The translations under genes and the position numbers were made by a program. This document shows positions 7,442-14,266 of a stretch of DNA of 23,698 nucleotides, in pieces (position 1 is the stretch's first letter; every line of letters starts with the position of its first letter). The stretch lies in NCBI GenBank assembly GCA_016875255.1, contig VGRU01000031.1, positions 1-23,698 of the forward strand, given 5' to 3'. The stretch comes from Deltaproteobacteria bacterium. GTDB taxonomy: Bacteria > Desulfobacterota > BSN033 > UBA1163. The notes below the pieces were generated by a model. It was not told where the DNA came from, did not search any database, and worked only from the letters and a program-made list of their open reading frames with translations.

Positions 7442-7501
7442 CCCCCAGCAAAGCTGGGGGCTTTACGATTGCTGGCCCCTCAAAGGGGCCTATCCGCAAT
7501 C
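7442..7501. repeat. REP-like double hairpin, copy 1
   Basis: CCCCCAGC-aaa-GCTGGGGG (7442-7460) is a perfect 8-bp hairpin. A second structure follows: GATTGC (7467-7472) pairs with GCAATC (7496-7501) and encloses GGCCCCT-caa-AGGGGCC. The first hairpin plus the following tttac-attgct is repeated in the same orientation at 7677. No T-run follows either hairpin. Confidence 0.65.
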
Positions 7502-7513
7502 GCAAAAGAATCT

Positions 7514-7625
7514 AATCCCCCTTCATCCCCCTTTGTCAAAAGGGGGAAAGATTTCTCCTCCCTTTGGTCTCCGACCCAGAGCGGTCTCTGACCCGGAGGG
7601 CAAAGGGAGGTTGGGAGGGATTTTA
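7514..7625 (-). repeat. Dispersed palindromic repeat, copy A
   Basis: Two stems are present: CCCCCTTT/AAAGGGGG at 7527-7546, and CCTCCCTTTG (7557-7566) with CAAAGGGAGG (7601-7610). The reverse complement matches the unit at 8754-8836 closely. Copy A differs by an extra 34 bases in the second loop that hold a near-perfect direct repeat, GGTCTCYGACCC (7566-7577 and 7583-7594). The 7367-7808 gap contains no gene. It holds this element, two REP-like hairpins, the direct repeat at 7725 and the promoter at 7760. Confidence 0.75.
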
Positions 7626-7676
7626 TAAAACGATTTCAAACAATTTATATTCCCGAAAATGTCAAACTCTGCGAGT

Positions 7677-7695
7677 CCCCCGGCAGAGCCGGGGG
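7677..7695. repeat. REP-like hairpin, copy 2
   Basis: CCCCCGGC-aga-GCCGGGGG is a perfect 8-bp hairpin followed by tttacctaattgct. It matches the 7442 unit in stem design, loop length and the downstream word, with a compensated A/T to G/C change in the stem. Confidence 0.6.
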
Positions 7696-7724
7696 TTTAC
7701 CTAATTGCTAATTATAAAGCATAT

Positions 7725-7754
7725 TTTGTAATAAAAAGTATTTATTTGTAATAA
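7725..7754 (+). promoter_or_regulatory. Direct repeat TTTGTAATAA, candidate operator
   Basis: TTTGTAATAA occurs at 7725-7734 and 7745-7754, exactly 20 bp apart (about two helical turns). It ends 5 bases before the -35 box of the regulator gene. Related TTGTAA words occur at 8723, 8750 and (reversed) 8891-8900. The position suits binding of a regulator dimer. The base composition is AT-rich, which lowers certainty. Confidence 0.4.
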
Positions 7755-7759
7755 TTTTC

Positions 7760-7788
7760 TTGACAGTCGCTGGTCAGCCTGTTATCCT
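7760..7788 (+). promoter_or_regulatory. Sigma70 promoter of the HTH regulator gene
   Basis: TTGACA (7760-7765), 17 bases, then TATCCT (7783-7788). The transcript would start near 7795, only about 14 bases before the ATG. That leaves just enough room for the GGGGGAGG ribosome binding site and supports the start at 7809. Confidence 0.6.
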
Positions 7789-7808
7789 TTGTCTCAGGGG
7801 GAGGACCC

Positions 7809-8744
7809 ATGTCTAACGAGATGATGAGCACGAAAGAGGTCGCAACCTATTTGGGCATTCATGAGAAGCAGGTCTATGCTTTGATCAAGTCTAAAAGGAT
7901 TCCATCCACCCGGGTGACGGGGAAGTGGGTTTTCCCAAAGAAATTGATTGACGATTGGATTGAATCGAATGCCAAGACAGGTCTTGAGAAAGCCAGGGAG
8001 AAAAGTCGGCGAATCGAAGGCGCCCTTCTCGCATCGGGAAGCAACGATCCTATCCTCGATATGCTACAAACTTATCTCAGGGAATCTCATCCTGAATTCT
8101 TTATTTTCTCGGCCAACACAGGAAGTACAGATGGTCTGAGGGCCCTGAACATGGGTTACACGGATATTGCCTGGTCCCATCTTCTCGATCCGAAAAGCGG
8201 GGACTATAATATTCCCTTTCTTGCCAACTACCTTCCCAATTTGAAGCCGGTCGTGGTCAATCTTTTTGATCGGGACCTCGGATTGGTGACCGCTCCGAAG
8301 AATCCGCTGTCCATTCGGGGATTTGAGGATCTCACCCGCAAAGGAGTTCGGTTTCTTAATCGCCAGAAAGGGGCGGGCACCAGGGTCCTTTTGGATCACC
8401 ATCTCAAGAGATTGAAGATTTCATCTTCCAGGATTTCTGGATACGAAAATGAGGTCAACACCCATTTCGAAGTCGGCCTCTCGATCCTTTCAAAAGAGGC
8501 GGACGTGGGCCTCGCCACGATTGCCGTCTCCAAACTTATTGGCCTTTCGTTCATCCCCATCACCCGGGAGCGATTCGATATGGTTCTTGATAAGGCGACC
8601 TTTTTTGACAAGGGCGTTCAAGCCTTCATCGAGGTTCTTAATTCATCAGAATTTCGGAACAGGGTTGAACGGCTCGGGAGCTACGATTTCAAACATTCAG
8701 GGAAAATCCTTTATTCAAAAAATTGTAACACTTTAGCTGTTTAA
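7809..8744 (+). CDS. Excisionase-type HTH regulator with binding-protein-like domain (putative tungstate/molybdate regulator)
   Basis: The 311-residue protein starts with a MerR/excisionase-like helix-turn-helix (about 5-55; STKEVATYLGIHEKQVYALIKSK, then the wing TGKWVFPKKLIDDWI). A linker leads to a periplasmic-binding-protein-like domain without a signal peptide (about 75-300; SANTGSTDGLRALNMG and RFLNRQKGAGTRVLLDHHL). This HTH_17 plus PBP_like layout is known in bacterial and archaeal regulators that sense small oxyanions or cofactors. GGGGGAGG precedes the ATG by 4 bases. The gene lies directly upstream of tupABC on the same strand, so tungstate or molybdate is the likely ligand. It is not ModE-like (no TOBE domain). 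The last codons run into a 15-bp inverted repeat. Domain calls are firm; ligand and target are inferred from context. Confidence 0.83.
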   Translation: MSNEMMSTKEVATYLGIHEKQVYALIKSKRIPSTRVTGKWVFPKKLIDDWIESNAKTGLEKAREKSRRIEGALLASGSNDPILDMLQTYLRESHPEFFIFSANTGSTDGLRALNMGYTDIAWSHLLDPKSGDYNIPFLANYLPNLKPVVVNLFDRDLGLVTAPKNPLSIRGFEDLTRKGVRFLNRQKGAGTRVLLDHHLKRLKISSSRISGYENEVNTHFEVGLSILSKEADVGLATIAVSKLIGLSFIPITRERFDMVLDKATFFDKGVQAFIEVLNSSEFRNRVERLGSYDFKHSGKILYSKNCNTLAV

Positions 8745-8899
8745 AAATCTTTGTAAAATCCCTCCCGACCTCCCTTTGCCAAAGGGAGGAGATAGGGGTT
8801 TCCCCCTTTGGAAAAGGGGGATTAAGGGGGATTTTATGATGATTCTTTTGATCAATTAACTCATGAAACTCCTTTTTTCATAAGGCTAAAGTGTTACAA
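8723..8899. repeat. Long-range perfect 15-bp inverted repeat around the regulator/tupA gap
   Basis: TTGTAACACTTTAGC (8723-8737) overlaps the last codons of the regulator gene. Its exact reverse complement lies at 8885-8899 in the tupA leader. The 147 bases between them contain the dispersed repeat at 8754-8836. The arms could be ends of an inserted element or two operator half-sites. Both contain the TTGTAA word seen upstream of the regulator promoter. Confidence 0.6.
8754..8836 (+). repeat. Dispersed palindromic repeat, copy B
   Basis: The stems are CCTCCCTTTG-c-CAAAGGGAGG (8769-8789) and CCCCCTTT/AAAGGGGG (8802-8820). The unit begins TAAAATCCCTCCCGACC and ends GGGGGATTTTA. It is the inverted counterpart of copy A (7514-7625). 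The two copies point in opposite directions and bracket the regulator gene. Confidence 0.75.
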
Positions 8900-8924
8900 A
8901 AAATTAATTTAGGGAGAAGAGAAG

Positions 8925-9782
8925 ATGCAGCGTAGGATAGAAACCAAGATCATTTTATGGGCGGCTGTTTGCTTGTTTGTTTTGACAGGATCGACTGTGG
9001 TTTCTGGGCAAACCAAAACGATCATTTTAGCCACCACCACGAGCACGCAGGACTCAGGGCTTCTTGATGTTGTTCTCCCCATTTTTGAGAAAAAGACCGG
9101 CTGTTTTGTCAAAACGATCGCCGTGGGTTCGGGTCAAGCCATGGCCATGGGGCAGAAGGGTGAAGCAGACGTGCTCCTGGTACATTCCCCCGCCGCGGAA
9201 AAGAAAGTTGTGGCCGAAGGCTTCGGGATCAACCGGAGGATCATTATGCACAATGACTTTGTCATTGTGGGGCCTCCCGAAGACCCGGTGAAAATTAAAG
9301 GAATAAAATCAGCCCCGGAAGCATATAAAAAGATTGCCTCCGCCAATGCGCTTTTCATGTCAAGGGGCGACAATTCAGGAACCCATGCAAAAGAAAAAGC
9401 CATATGGAGCGCAACCAGGATCAATCCTGAAAAAGAAAAATGGTATCAACAAACCGGACTTGGGATGGGCCAGACCTTGAGCGTGGCCTCTGAGAAAAAA
9501 GGTTATACTCTTACCGACCGTGGAACTTACCTGGCTTTAAAGAAAAACCTCGGGCTTGACATCCTGGTCGAAGGAGATGCCATCCTCCTCAACATCTATC
9601 ATGTCATCGAGGTCAATCCGGCCAAATGGTCAAAGGTCAATGCGGCCGGAGCAAAAGCCTTTGCCGACTTCATGGTTTCCAGGGAAGCCCAGGAGGTCAT
9701 CAACACCTTCGGGATGGATAAGTTCGGATCGCCTCTTTTCTTCCCCGATGCAGGGAAGAAAGAAGAAGAACTTGGGAAGTAA
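8925..9782 (+). CDS. tupA: Tungstate ABC transporter substrate-binding protein TupA
   Basis: The 285-residue exported protein captures tungstate and delivers it to TupBC. A Sec signal peptide occupies about residues 1-28 (basic start, hydrophobic 9-21, small residues at VVSG). No lipobox is seen, so it should be periplasmic and soluble. The mature start carries the TupA hallmark ATTTSTQDSGLLDVVLP (36-52), whose TTTS residues contact the oxyanion. Further family motifs are VGSGQAMAMGQKGEADVLLVHSP, the SRGDNSGTHAKE loop and YTLTDRGTYLA. GGGAGA lies upstream of the ATG. tupB and tupC follow. Family members usually prefer tungstate over molybdate, and this protein is expected to do the same. Confidence 0.95.
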   Translation: MQRRIETKIILWAAVCLFVLTGSTVVSGQTKTIILATTTSTQDSGLLDVVLPIFEKKTGCFVKTIAVGSGQAMAMGQKGEADVLLVHSPAAEKKVVAEGFGINRRIIMHNDFVIVGPPEDPVKIKGIKSAPEAYKKIASANALFMSRGDNSGTHAKEKAIWSATRINPEKEKWYQQTGLGMGQTLSVASEKKGYTLTDRGTYLALKKNLGLDILVEGDAILLNIYHVIEVNPAKWSKVNAAGAKAFADFMVSREAQEVINTFGMDKFGSPLFFPDAGKKEEELGK

Positions 9783-9804
9783 ATTTATTATTTGGTATCA
9801 ATTT

Positions 9805-9915
9805 GGGTTAAGGCTATGGTTAGGAAGCCAGTTTGGGTAAAGTGAAGGGGTAAAGTAGAATCTTTAAGACCAATGACCTAACCAATTATCAAAACTGGCA
9901 TCTTAGCCTTAACCC
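9805..9915. repeat. Inverted repeat element between tupA and tupB
   Basis: GGGTTAAGGCT (9805-9815) pairs perfectly with AGCCTTAACCC (9905-9915), and GCCAGTTT (9827-9834) pairs with AAACTGGC (9892-9899). The stretch 9822-9855 also matches the reverse complement of 23327-23361 next to ispD with only a few differences, so this is a dispersed family. It fills most of the 172-base gap inside the tup operon and could form a large mRNA stem-loop that lowers tupBC relative to tupA. Confidence 0.65.
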
Positions 9916-9954
9916 TCAGACCAACGACTTTTATTTCCAAATTGAGGTGAGGGA

Positions 9955-10653
9955 ATGGATCTCATTCTTGATGGAATCAAAAAAGCCTTCTGGCTTCTCA
10001 TCACCTTTGATCCTGAGGTGATGGGAATTACTCTTCTATCGCTTCAAATCTCAGGAACAGCCACATTGGTCAGCCTTCTGATTGGAATCTCCACAGGAAC
10101 GGCTATCGCCCTTTCTCAATTTCCTGGAAAGAGGTTTATCGTCAGCCTCGTCAATACGGGCATGGGGCTACCACCTGTTGTCGTGGGGCTTTTTGTTACG
10201 ATCTTTTTGTGGAGAAGCGGGCCCCTCGGTTTTTTAGGGATTCTCTATACGCCCACAGCCATGATCCTTGCACAGACTGTGATTGCCACCCCTATTGTTA
10301 TGGGGATTTCCCTGGCAGCGATTCAACATCTTCCTCCGAAACTTAAGCTTCAAATCCTCGCCCTTGGCGCCACCCGTCTTCAAATGGTCTGGATTCTAAT
10401 CAAAGAGGCGAAACTTCCACTCCTGGCAGGAGTGATGGCAGGGTTTGGGGGTGTGATTTCGGAGGTGGGGGCTTCCATTATGGTAGGCGGCAACATTAAA
10501 GGCTATTCGCGGGTCCTGACAACGGCAACCGTCATGGAGACCAGTCGTGGAAATTTCGATATTGCCATCGCCCTGGGGATTATTCTACTTCTGCTTGCCT
10601 ATTTTATTAATTTGATTCTTACTCAGATTCAGCAGAGAGAAAGATCCAGATGA
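9955..10653 (+). CDS. tupB: Tungstate ABC transporter permease TupB
   Basis: The 232-residue inner-membrane protein is the channel subunit of the tungstate importer. Five to six hydrophobic segments are visible, roughly at 21-53, 62-88, 96-120, 150-175 and 200-225. The cytoplasmic loop LGATRLQMVWILIKEAKLPLLAG (about 140-162) is the coupling helix that contacts TupC. The sequence IVMGGNIKGYSRVLTTATVMETSRGNFDIAIALG-like C-terminal part is characteristic of TupB, here with the variant beginning IMVGGNIKGY. GAGGTGAGG precedes the ATG. tupC begins 18 bases after the stop. The topology estimate is by eye. Confidence 0.94.
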   Translation: MDLILDGIKKAFWLLITFDPEVMGITLLSLQISGTATLVSLLIGISTGTAIALSQFPGKRFIVSLVNTGMGLPPVVVGLFVTIFLWRSGPLGFLGILYTPTAMILAQTVIATPIVMGISLAAIQHLPPKLKLQILALGATRLQMVWILIKEAKLPLLAGVMAGFGGVISEVGASIMVGGNIKGYSRVLTTATVMETSRGNFDIAIALGIILLLLAYFINLILTQIQQRERSR

Positions 10654-10671
10654 GACGATAGACGAAGGACG

Positions 10672-11772
10672 ATGAACCAATCCATTACGATATTGGAGGC
10701 TAAAAATCTTAAGGCTAAAAGGGGAGGGGCCACTCTCTTGAACATTCCCTCTCTATCAATTGAAAAGGGTGAAATCCTTGCTTTGATCGGGCCGAATGGG
10801 GCGGGGAAGACGACCTTCCTGCAAACTCTATCTTATTTATTAAAACCCTTTCAGGGTGAAATTTTCTTTAGGGGAAAGAAAGTCGAAACACATATCTCTG
10901 TTTTGGAATACCGAAGAAAACTGGCCATGGTCTTCCAGGACCCTCTCCTCTTTGATACGACTGTTTTTAACAATGTTGCCTCGGGTTTAAAAATTCGTGG
11001 GATGAAAAGAAAAGAGATTGCTGACAGGGTGATGGAGCAGTTGGAGCGATTTGGAATTAGTCATCTCAGTCGCCGTTCTGCCAAGACCCTTTCAGGAGGG
11101 GAGGCCCAGAGGGCGAGTCTGGCCAGAGCCTTTGCCCTTCAACCCGAAATCCTTCTTCTCGATGAGCCCTTTGCCTCTCTCGATCCGCCTACCCATGAAT
11201 CTCTCATAGAAGATCTGGAACACATTCTCTATCGGACCAGAACGACCACGATCTTTGCTACTCATGACCGGTTGGAGGCATTAAGTCTCTCGGATCGGGT
11301 CGCTGTGATGAATCATGGTATGATCCAGCAGATGGGTCCTCCCGAAGAGGTGATGAATTATCCGGCGACTGAATTTGTGGCTTCCTTTGTAGGCGTGGAG
11401 ACGATTCTTCCTGGAAAGGTCATTAAAAGGAATGGAGGAAGCTTTATCGCTTCTGTTGAAGGCAAAGAGATCGAGGCTGTCGGAGAGGCCCATTTAGGAG
11501 AAACGGTGCTCCTGTGTATCCGTCCGGAAAATGTGACCCTCTCAACACAACCCCATCGGGAGGCAACAAGCGCAAGGAACCTCTTTGTTGGAAGGATATT
11601 AAAGATCGTCCCTTTGGGTCCATATCAGAAGGCCCATCTCGACTGCGGATTCCCGCTGGTTGCTTATGTGACAACGCATTCCTTGGAGGAGTTGTCATTG
11701 AACGAAGGAAAAGAGGTGAGAGCCTCTTTTAAGGCGACTGCCATTCATGTTGTCAGGAAAGGAGCGGGTTGA
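10672..11772 (+). CDS. tupC: Tungstate ABC transporter ATP-binding protein TupC with TOBE-like C-terminus
   Basis: This 366-residue ATPase powers tungstate import. All ABC motifs are present: Walker A GPNGAGKT (40-47), Q-loop VFQDP (Q89), signature LSGGEAQR (140-147), Walker B LLLDEP (161-166, D164-E165), D-loop ASLD and switch His H198 in FATHD. The C-terminal part (about 240-366) has ILPGKV, LLCIRPENVTLS and a final beta-rich repeat, as in the TOBE-type regulatory domains of ModC/CysA-like ATPases. This domain may bind the anion and damp transport when the cell is full. GAAGGA stands just before the ATG, within a GACGATAGACGA-type word that is also found near 17460. The 3' end converges on greA with 12 bases between, and no terminator is visible there. 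Confidence 0.94.
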   Translation: MNQSITILEAKNLKAKRGGATLLNIPSLSIEKGEILALIGPNGAGKTTFLQTLSYLLKPFQGEIFFRGKKVETHISVLEYRRKLAMVFQDPLLFDTTVFNNVASGLKIRGMKRKEIADRVMEQLERFGISHLSRRSAKTLSGGEAQRASLARAFALQPEILLLDEPFASLDPPTHESLIEDLEHILYRTRTTTIFATHDRLEALSLSDRVAVMNHGMIQQMGPPEEVMNYPATEFVASFVGVETILPGKVIKRNGGSFIASVEGKEIEAVGEAHLGETVLLCIRPENVTLSTQPHREATSARNLFVGRILKIVPLGPYQKAHLDCGFPLVAYVTTHSLEELSLNEGKEVRASFKATAIHVVRKGAG

Positions 11773-11784
11773 GAGAGGTTTTGA

Positions 11785-12252
11785 TCAGGCGATTTTCAGA
11801 AGGGTATACCTTTTCGTGCCCCCGGGAGTTTTCACGACGACCTCGTCATCAACCTCTTTGCCGATGAGGGCCTTGCCCAGAGGAGAAGCGATTGAAATCT
11901 TACCAGAGGGAATATCCGATTCGTCAGGTCCGATGATCTGGTAGGTGACCTTTTCCCCGTTTTCGCAATTTTCAACGGTCACGGTTGAACCGAAGCCTAC
12001 CTTGCCGTCGGTGGACTGAAACGTATCCATAATCTCCGAATTGGCCAGTTTCTGTTCGATCTCTCGAATCTTCGTTTCAACGAAGGATTGGCGCTCTTTG
12101 GCGGCCACATATTCCGCATTTTCGCTGAGATCCCCGTGGGCACGCGCCTCTTCGATGGCCTTGATGACTTGAGGACGGACGACCTTCTTCAGGTTCTCCA
12201 AGTCTTTTGCGAGATTATTGTATCCGTTACGTGTGATGGGAATTCGTGCCAT
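11785..12252 (-). CDS. greA: Transcription elongation factor GreA
   Basis: This 155-residue factor enters the RNA polymerase secondary channel and stimulates cleavage of backtracked RNA. The N-terminal coiled coil (about 1-75) carries the catalytic tip residues D41 and E44 in ARAHGDLSENAEY. The C-terminal FKBP-like domain (about 80-155) includes YQIIGPDESD, ISIASPLGKALIGK and the closing DDEVVVKTPGG. Length matches the family. AAGGAG lies 6 bases before the ATG. It has its own promoter and converges on tupC. Confidence 0.97.
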   Translation of the reverse strand: MARIPITRNGYNNLAKDLENLKKVVRPQVIKAIEEARAHGDLSENAEYVAAKERQSFVETKIREIEQKLANSEIMDTFQSTDGKVGFGSTVTVENCENGEKVTYQIIGPDESDIPSGKISIASPLGKALIGKEVDDEVVVKTPGGTKRYTLLKIA

Positions 12253-12273
12253 GAATGCTCCTTACAGGCTTGA

Positions 12274-12303
12274 AATATAGCCGATGAAAGTCGAGTCTGT
12301 CAA
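12274..12303 (-). promoter_or_regulatory. Sigma70 promoter of greA
   Basis: On the minus strand, TTGACA (12303-12298), an 18-base spacer and TATATT (12279-12274) give a good promoter about 22 bases from the ATG. Confidence 0.55.
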
Positions 12304-12352
12304 CCTGCCCTCTCATTCGGACGAGGCGTAGAATCTTAGTTGATAAAGATAC

Positions 12353-12384
12353 AAAAGGTCTGCCATTTGCGTGGCAGACCTTTT
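12353..12384 (-). terminator. Strong intrinsic terminator of gcdA
   Basis: AAAAGGTCTGCCA (12353-12365) pairs perfectly with TGGCAGACCTTTT (12372-12384) around a 6-base loop, with A/T tracts on both flanks. It lies 27 bases after the gcdA stop. The symmetry would let it work in both directions. It also insulates greA, whose promoter lies just beyond it. Confidence 0.88.
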
Positions 12385-12410
12385 TGTATGATTTTGTTGA
12401 TGAAGGTTAT

Positions 12411-14144
12411 CTATCCCTTGATCAGTCTGGGGAGCATCAGATGATGGTGGGGGCAGAGGGAGATGGGATTTTGATAAGCAGAGTCTGCAAAAGCCACCAT
12501 ATATCTTCTTAAATCTGCGAAAGAGACAACCTCATCGACCAACCCCTTTTTGGCACAATAAGCAGGCCTTGACTTCTCATAGTATTCTTTTGCCAAAGCG
12601 TTCATTTTATCAATGGTGGGCTTGAGCGGACGGCTTGAATCCTTTTCTTTTACCAGTCTTCTTGCAAATGAGGCGACCGCTGCGGTTTCACCGTGCATGA
12701 CATAAATCTCTGTGGTGGGCGTTCCCAAGGTAAACACATTATTATTGTTTGCCTGGGGTCCTCCCATGATGTAGTGGGCAGCGGCTGTCCCCTTTCTTAC
12801 GACGATGCACATCATCGGAACCTCGGTTTGCTCGATCGAGTAGATCAAGGATTGCCCTAAACCGAGGAGCTCGGCTTTCTCTGCAATGTCTCCCACATCA
12901 ATGCCGCTCGTATCCTGGAACCAGACAATCGGCACCCGGTCTCTTCCGCATTGAGTCACGAACTCATTCATCTTGATGAGACCCTGCCGGTAGAGCTTTC
13001 CTCCGATTCCCGGATAAGGAGCATATTCAGGATAACCCTTGGGCAAGAATCCCTGCCGGTTACCGATGATGCCAATTAAAAAGCCATCGATCTTCACCAG
13101 GCCTGTATAGACCTCGGGGCCATAGCCAGGCCTGAATTCCATATGCTCACTGTTATCGGTCAACCTGGCAAGGGCTTCATCAAAATTGTAGGCAAGCTTC
13201 TGATTGAAGGCGACCAGATAGTCGATCTCCTTTGGAGAAAACTTTGGTTCTTTGGGCTCGGCCACTCTGAAAAATTTAGGATCGTAGGCCGGCAGATACT
13301 TCATATATTCTTTCAGGCCATCCAACACCCCTTCTTCCTTTTCGAAGACTGCCTTAAAGAAACCAGTGGAATCATAATGAATTTCAACACGTCCGGGCGG
13401 AACAGATTTAAACTTTCGGGTGGCGTCGATGATCAATTCCGCTCCTTCTTCATCAAAGATGCCCTTAGGAGACATTCCGCTGACAATACCGCCGCCACCG
13501 ACAGCAATGTTGCAGTTTTTATGGGCGAGGAGAATGGTAGGGCTGACTCCCTGGTAACCTCCTCCAGCCGGATTGGTTCCATAGATCCCGGCCAGAACGG
13601 GAATGCCCAATTTTTCAAGTTCGGCATGCCTGAAGAAGGTCGTTCCGCTTCCTCTCCGGTTGGCGTAAACCTTTTCCTGCTCAGGGAGTTTTACGCCGCT
13701 ACAGTTGACTAACCAGACCAAGGGAAGATGGAGCCGCTTGGCCATATCGGTCACTCTCAGGATGTTTTCGGATTGTCCGGCAATCCAGGCTCCAGCCATG
13801 ACTTTATTGTCGAAACCAATGATGACTGCCCATTTTCCGCCGATTCTACCCAATCCATCTACTACGCCGGTAGTTCCCGATTCTTCGTCCATCGGGTCAT
13901 AAAGAGTGTGTAAAGGACACCAGGTGCCAGGATCCAACAGATATTCGAGCCTCTGATATACGGTCATCTCTCCTCTTTTATTAATCTCTTCGGTGGAGAG
14001 GCCTGCCTTTTTCACTTTTTCTACAGCTTCTGCAATTGTTTTTTCCACTTCCTTAATCTGTCTGACATTTTCTTCTCCCTTTTTGATCTGTTGCTCAGTT
14101 AAAGGCTTCCCAAAATCGGTCATCTTTTCAAAATAAGGCTTCAT
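12411..14144 (-). CDS. gcdA: Glutaconyl-CoA decarboxylase alpha subunit (carboxyltransferase)
   Basis: The 577-residue protein matches the carboxyltransferase subunit of biotin-dependent glutaconyl-CoA decarboxylase in length and throughout its sequence. Recognisable blocks are NKRGEMTVYQRLEYL, LVNCSGVKLPEQEKVYANRR, GIYGTNPAGGGY, the FRPGYGPEVYTGL linker, IGGKLYRQGLIKMNEFV, QDTSGIDVGDIAEKAELLGL and RKGTAAAHYIMGGPQ. It transfers CO2 from glutaconyl-CoA to biotin, giving crotonyl-CoA. The complete enzyme needs a biotin carrier and a Na+-pumping membrane subunit, neither of which is nearby. Two crotonase-like lobes span about 60-320 and 330-560. AGGAGGG precedes the ATG and a strong terminator follows, so it is monocistronic. 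A related acyl-CoA carboxyltransferase role is the main alternative. Confidence 0.9.
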   Translation of the reverse strand: MKPYFEKMTDFGKPLTEQQIKKGEENVRQIKEVEKTIAEAVEKVKKAGLSTEEINKRGEMTVYQRLEYLLDPGTWCPLHTLYDPMDEESGTTGVVDGLGRIGGKWAVIIGFDNKVMAGAWIAGQSENILRVTDMAKRLHLPLVWLVNCSGVKLPEQEKVYANRRGSGTTFFRHAELEKLGIPVLAGIYGTNPAGGGYQGVSPTILLAHKNCNIAVGGGGIVSGMSPKGIFDEEGAELIIDATRKFKSVPPGRVEIHYDSTGFFKAVFEKEEGVLDGLKEYMKYLPAYDPKFFRVAEPKEPKFSPKEIDYLVAFNQKLAYNFDEALARLTDNSEHMEFRPGYGPEVYTGLVKIDGFLIGIIGNRQGFLPKGYPEYAPYPGIGGKLYRQGLIKMNEFVTQCGRDRVPIVWFQDTSGIDVGDIAEKAELLGLGQSLIYSIEQTEVPMMCIVVRKGTAAAHYIMGGPQANNNNVFTLGTPTTEIYVMHGETAAVASFARRLVKEKDSSRPLKPTIDKMNALAKEYYEKSRPAYCAKKGLVDEVVSFADLRRYMVAFADSAYQNPISLCPHHHLMLPRLIKG

Positions 14145-14172
14145 GAACCATCCCTCCTGTCTCTTTATTTAA

Positions 14173-14218
14173 TGAAATATTTCACAAAATATTTAACAGA
14201 TATGTTTTCTAATGGCAA
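14173..14218 (-). promoter_or_regulatory. gcdA promoter with 12-bp palindrome at the expected start site
   Basis: On the minus strand, TTGCCA (14218-14213), 16 bases and TTAAAT (14196-14191) form a moderate promoter. Transcription should start near 14184. The perfect palindrome TGAAATATTTCA (14173-14184) begins there, where a repressor site would be expected. The leader then carries AGGAGGG. Confidence 0.4.
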
Positions 14219-14266
14219 GAAATATTTTTCTTTACTTTTTTGATTCTTTTTGATAACCTATAACCT

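Noticed and set aside
7313..7591. Plus-strand open frame of 92 codons in the repeat region
   Set aside because: It overlaps the ATPase start and then translates hairpin and repeat DNA. It has no ribosome binding site.
7442..8836. CRISPR array or composite transposon around the regulator
   Set aside because: Repeats are hairpins of different types without regular spacers, and no transposase, integrase or cas gene is present.
8856..8884. TTAACT-N17-CATAAG as the tupA promoter
   Set aside because: Position fits, but both boxes match only 4 of 6 bases, so it was not listed as a feature.
13143..13712. Plus-strand open frame of 189 codons
   Set aside because: It is the antisense of the gcdA core. 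It has no motifs and gcdA is certain.
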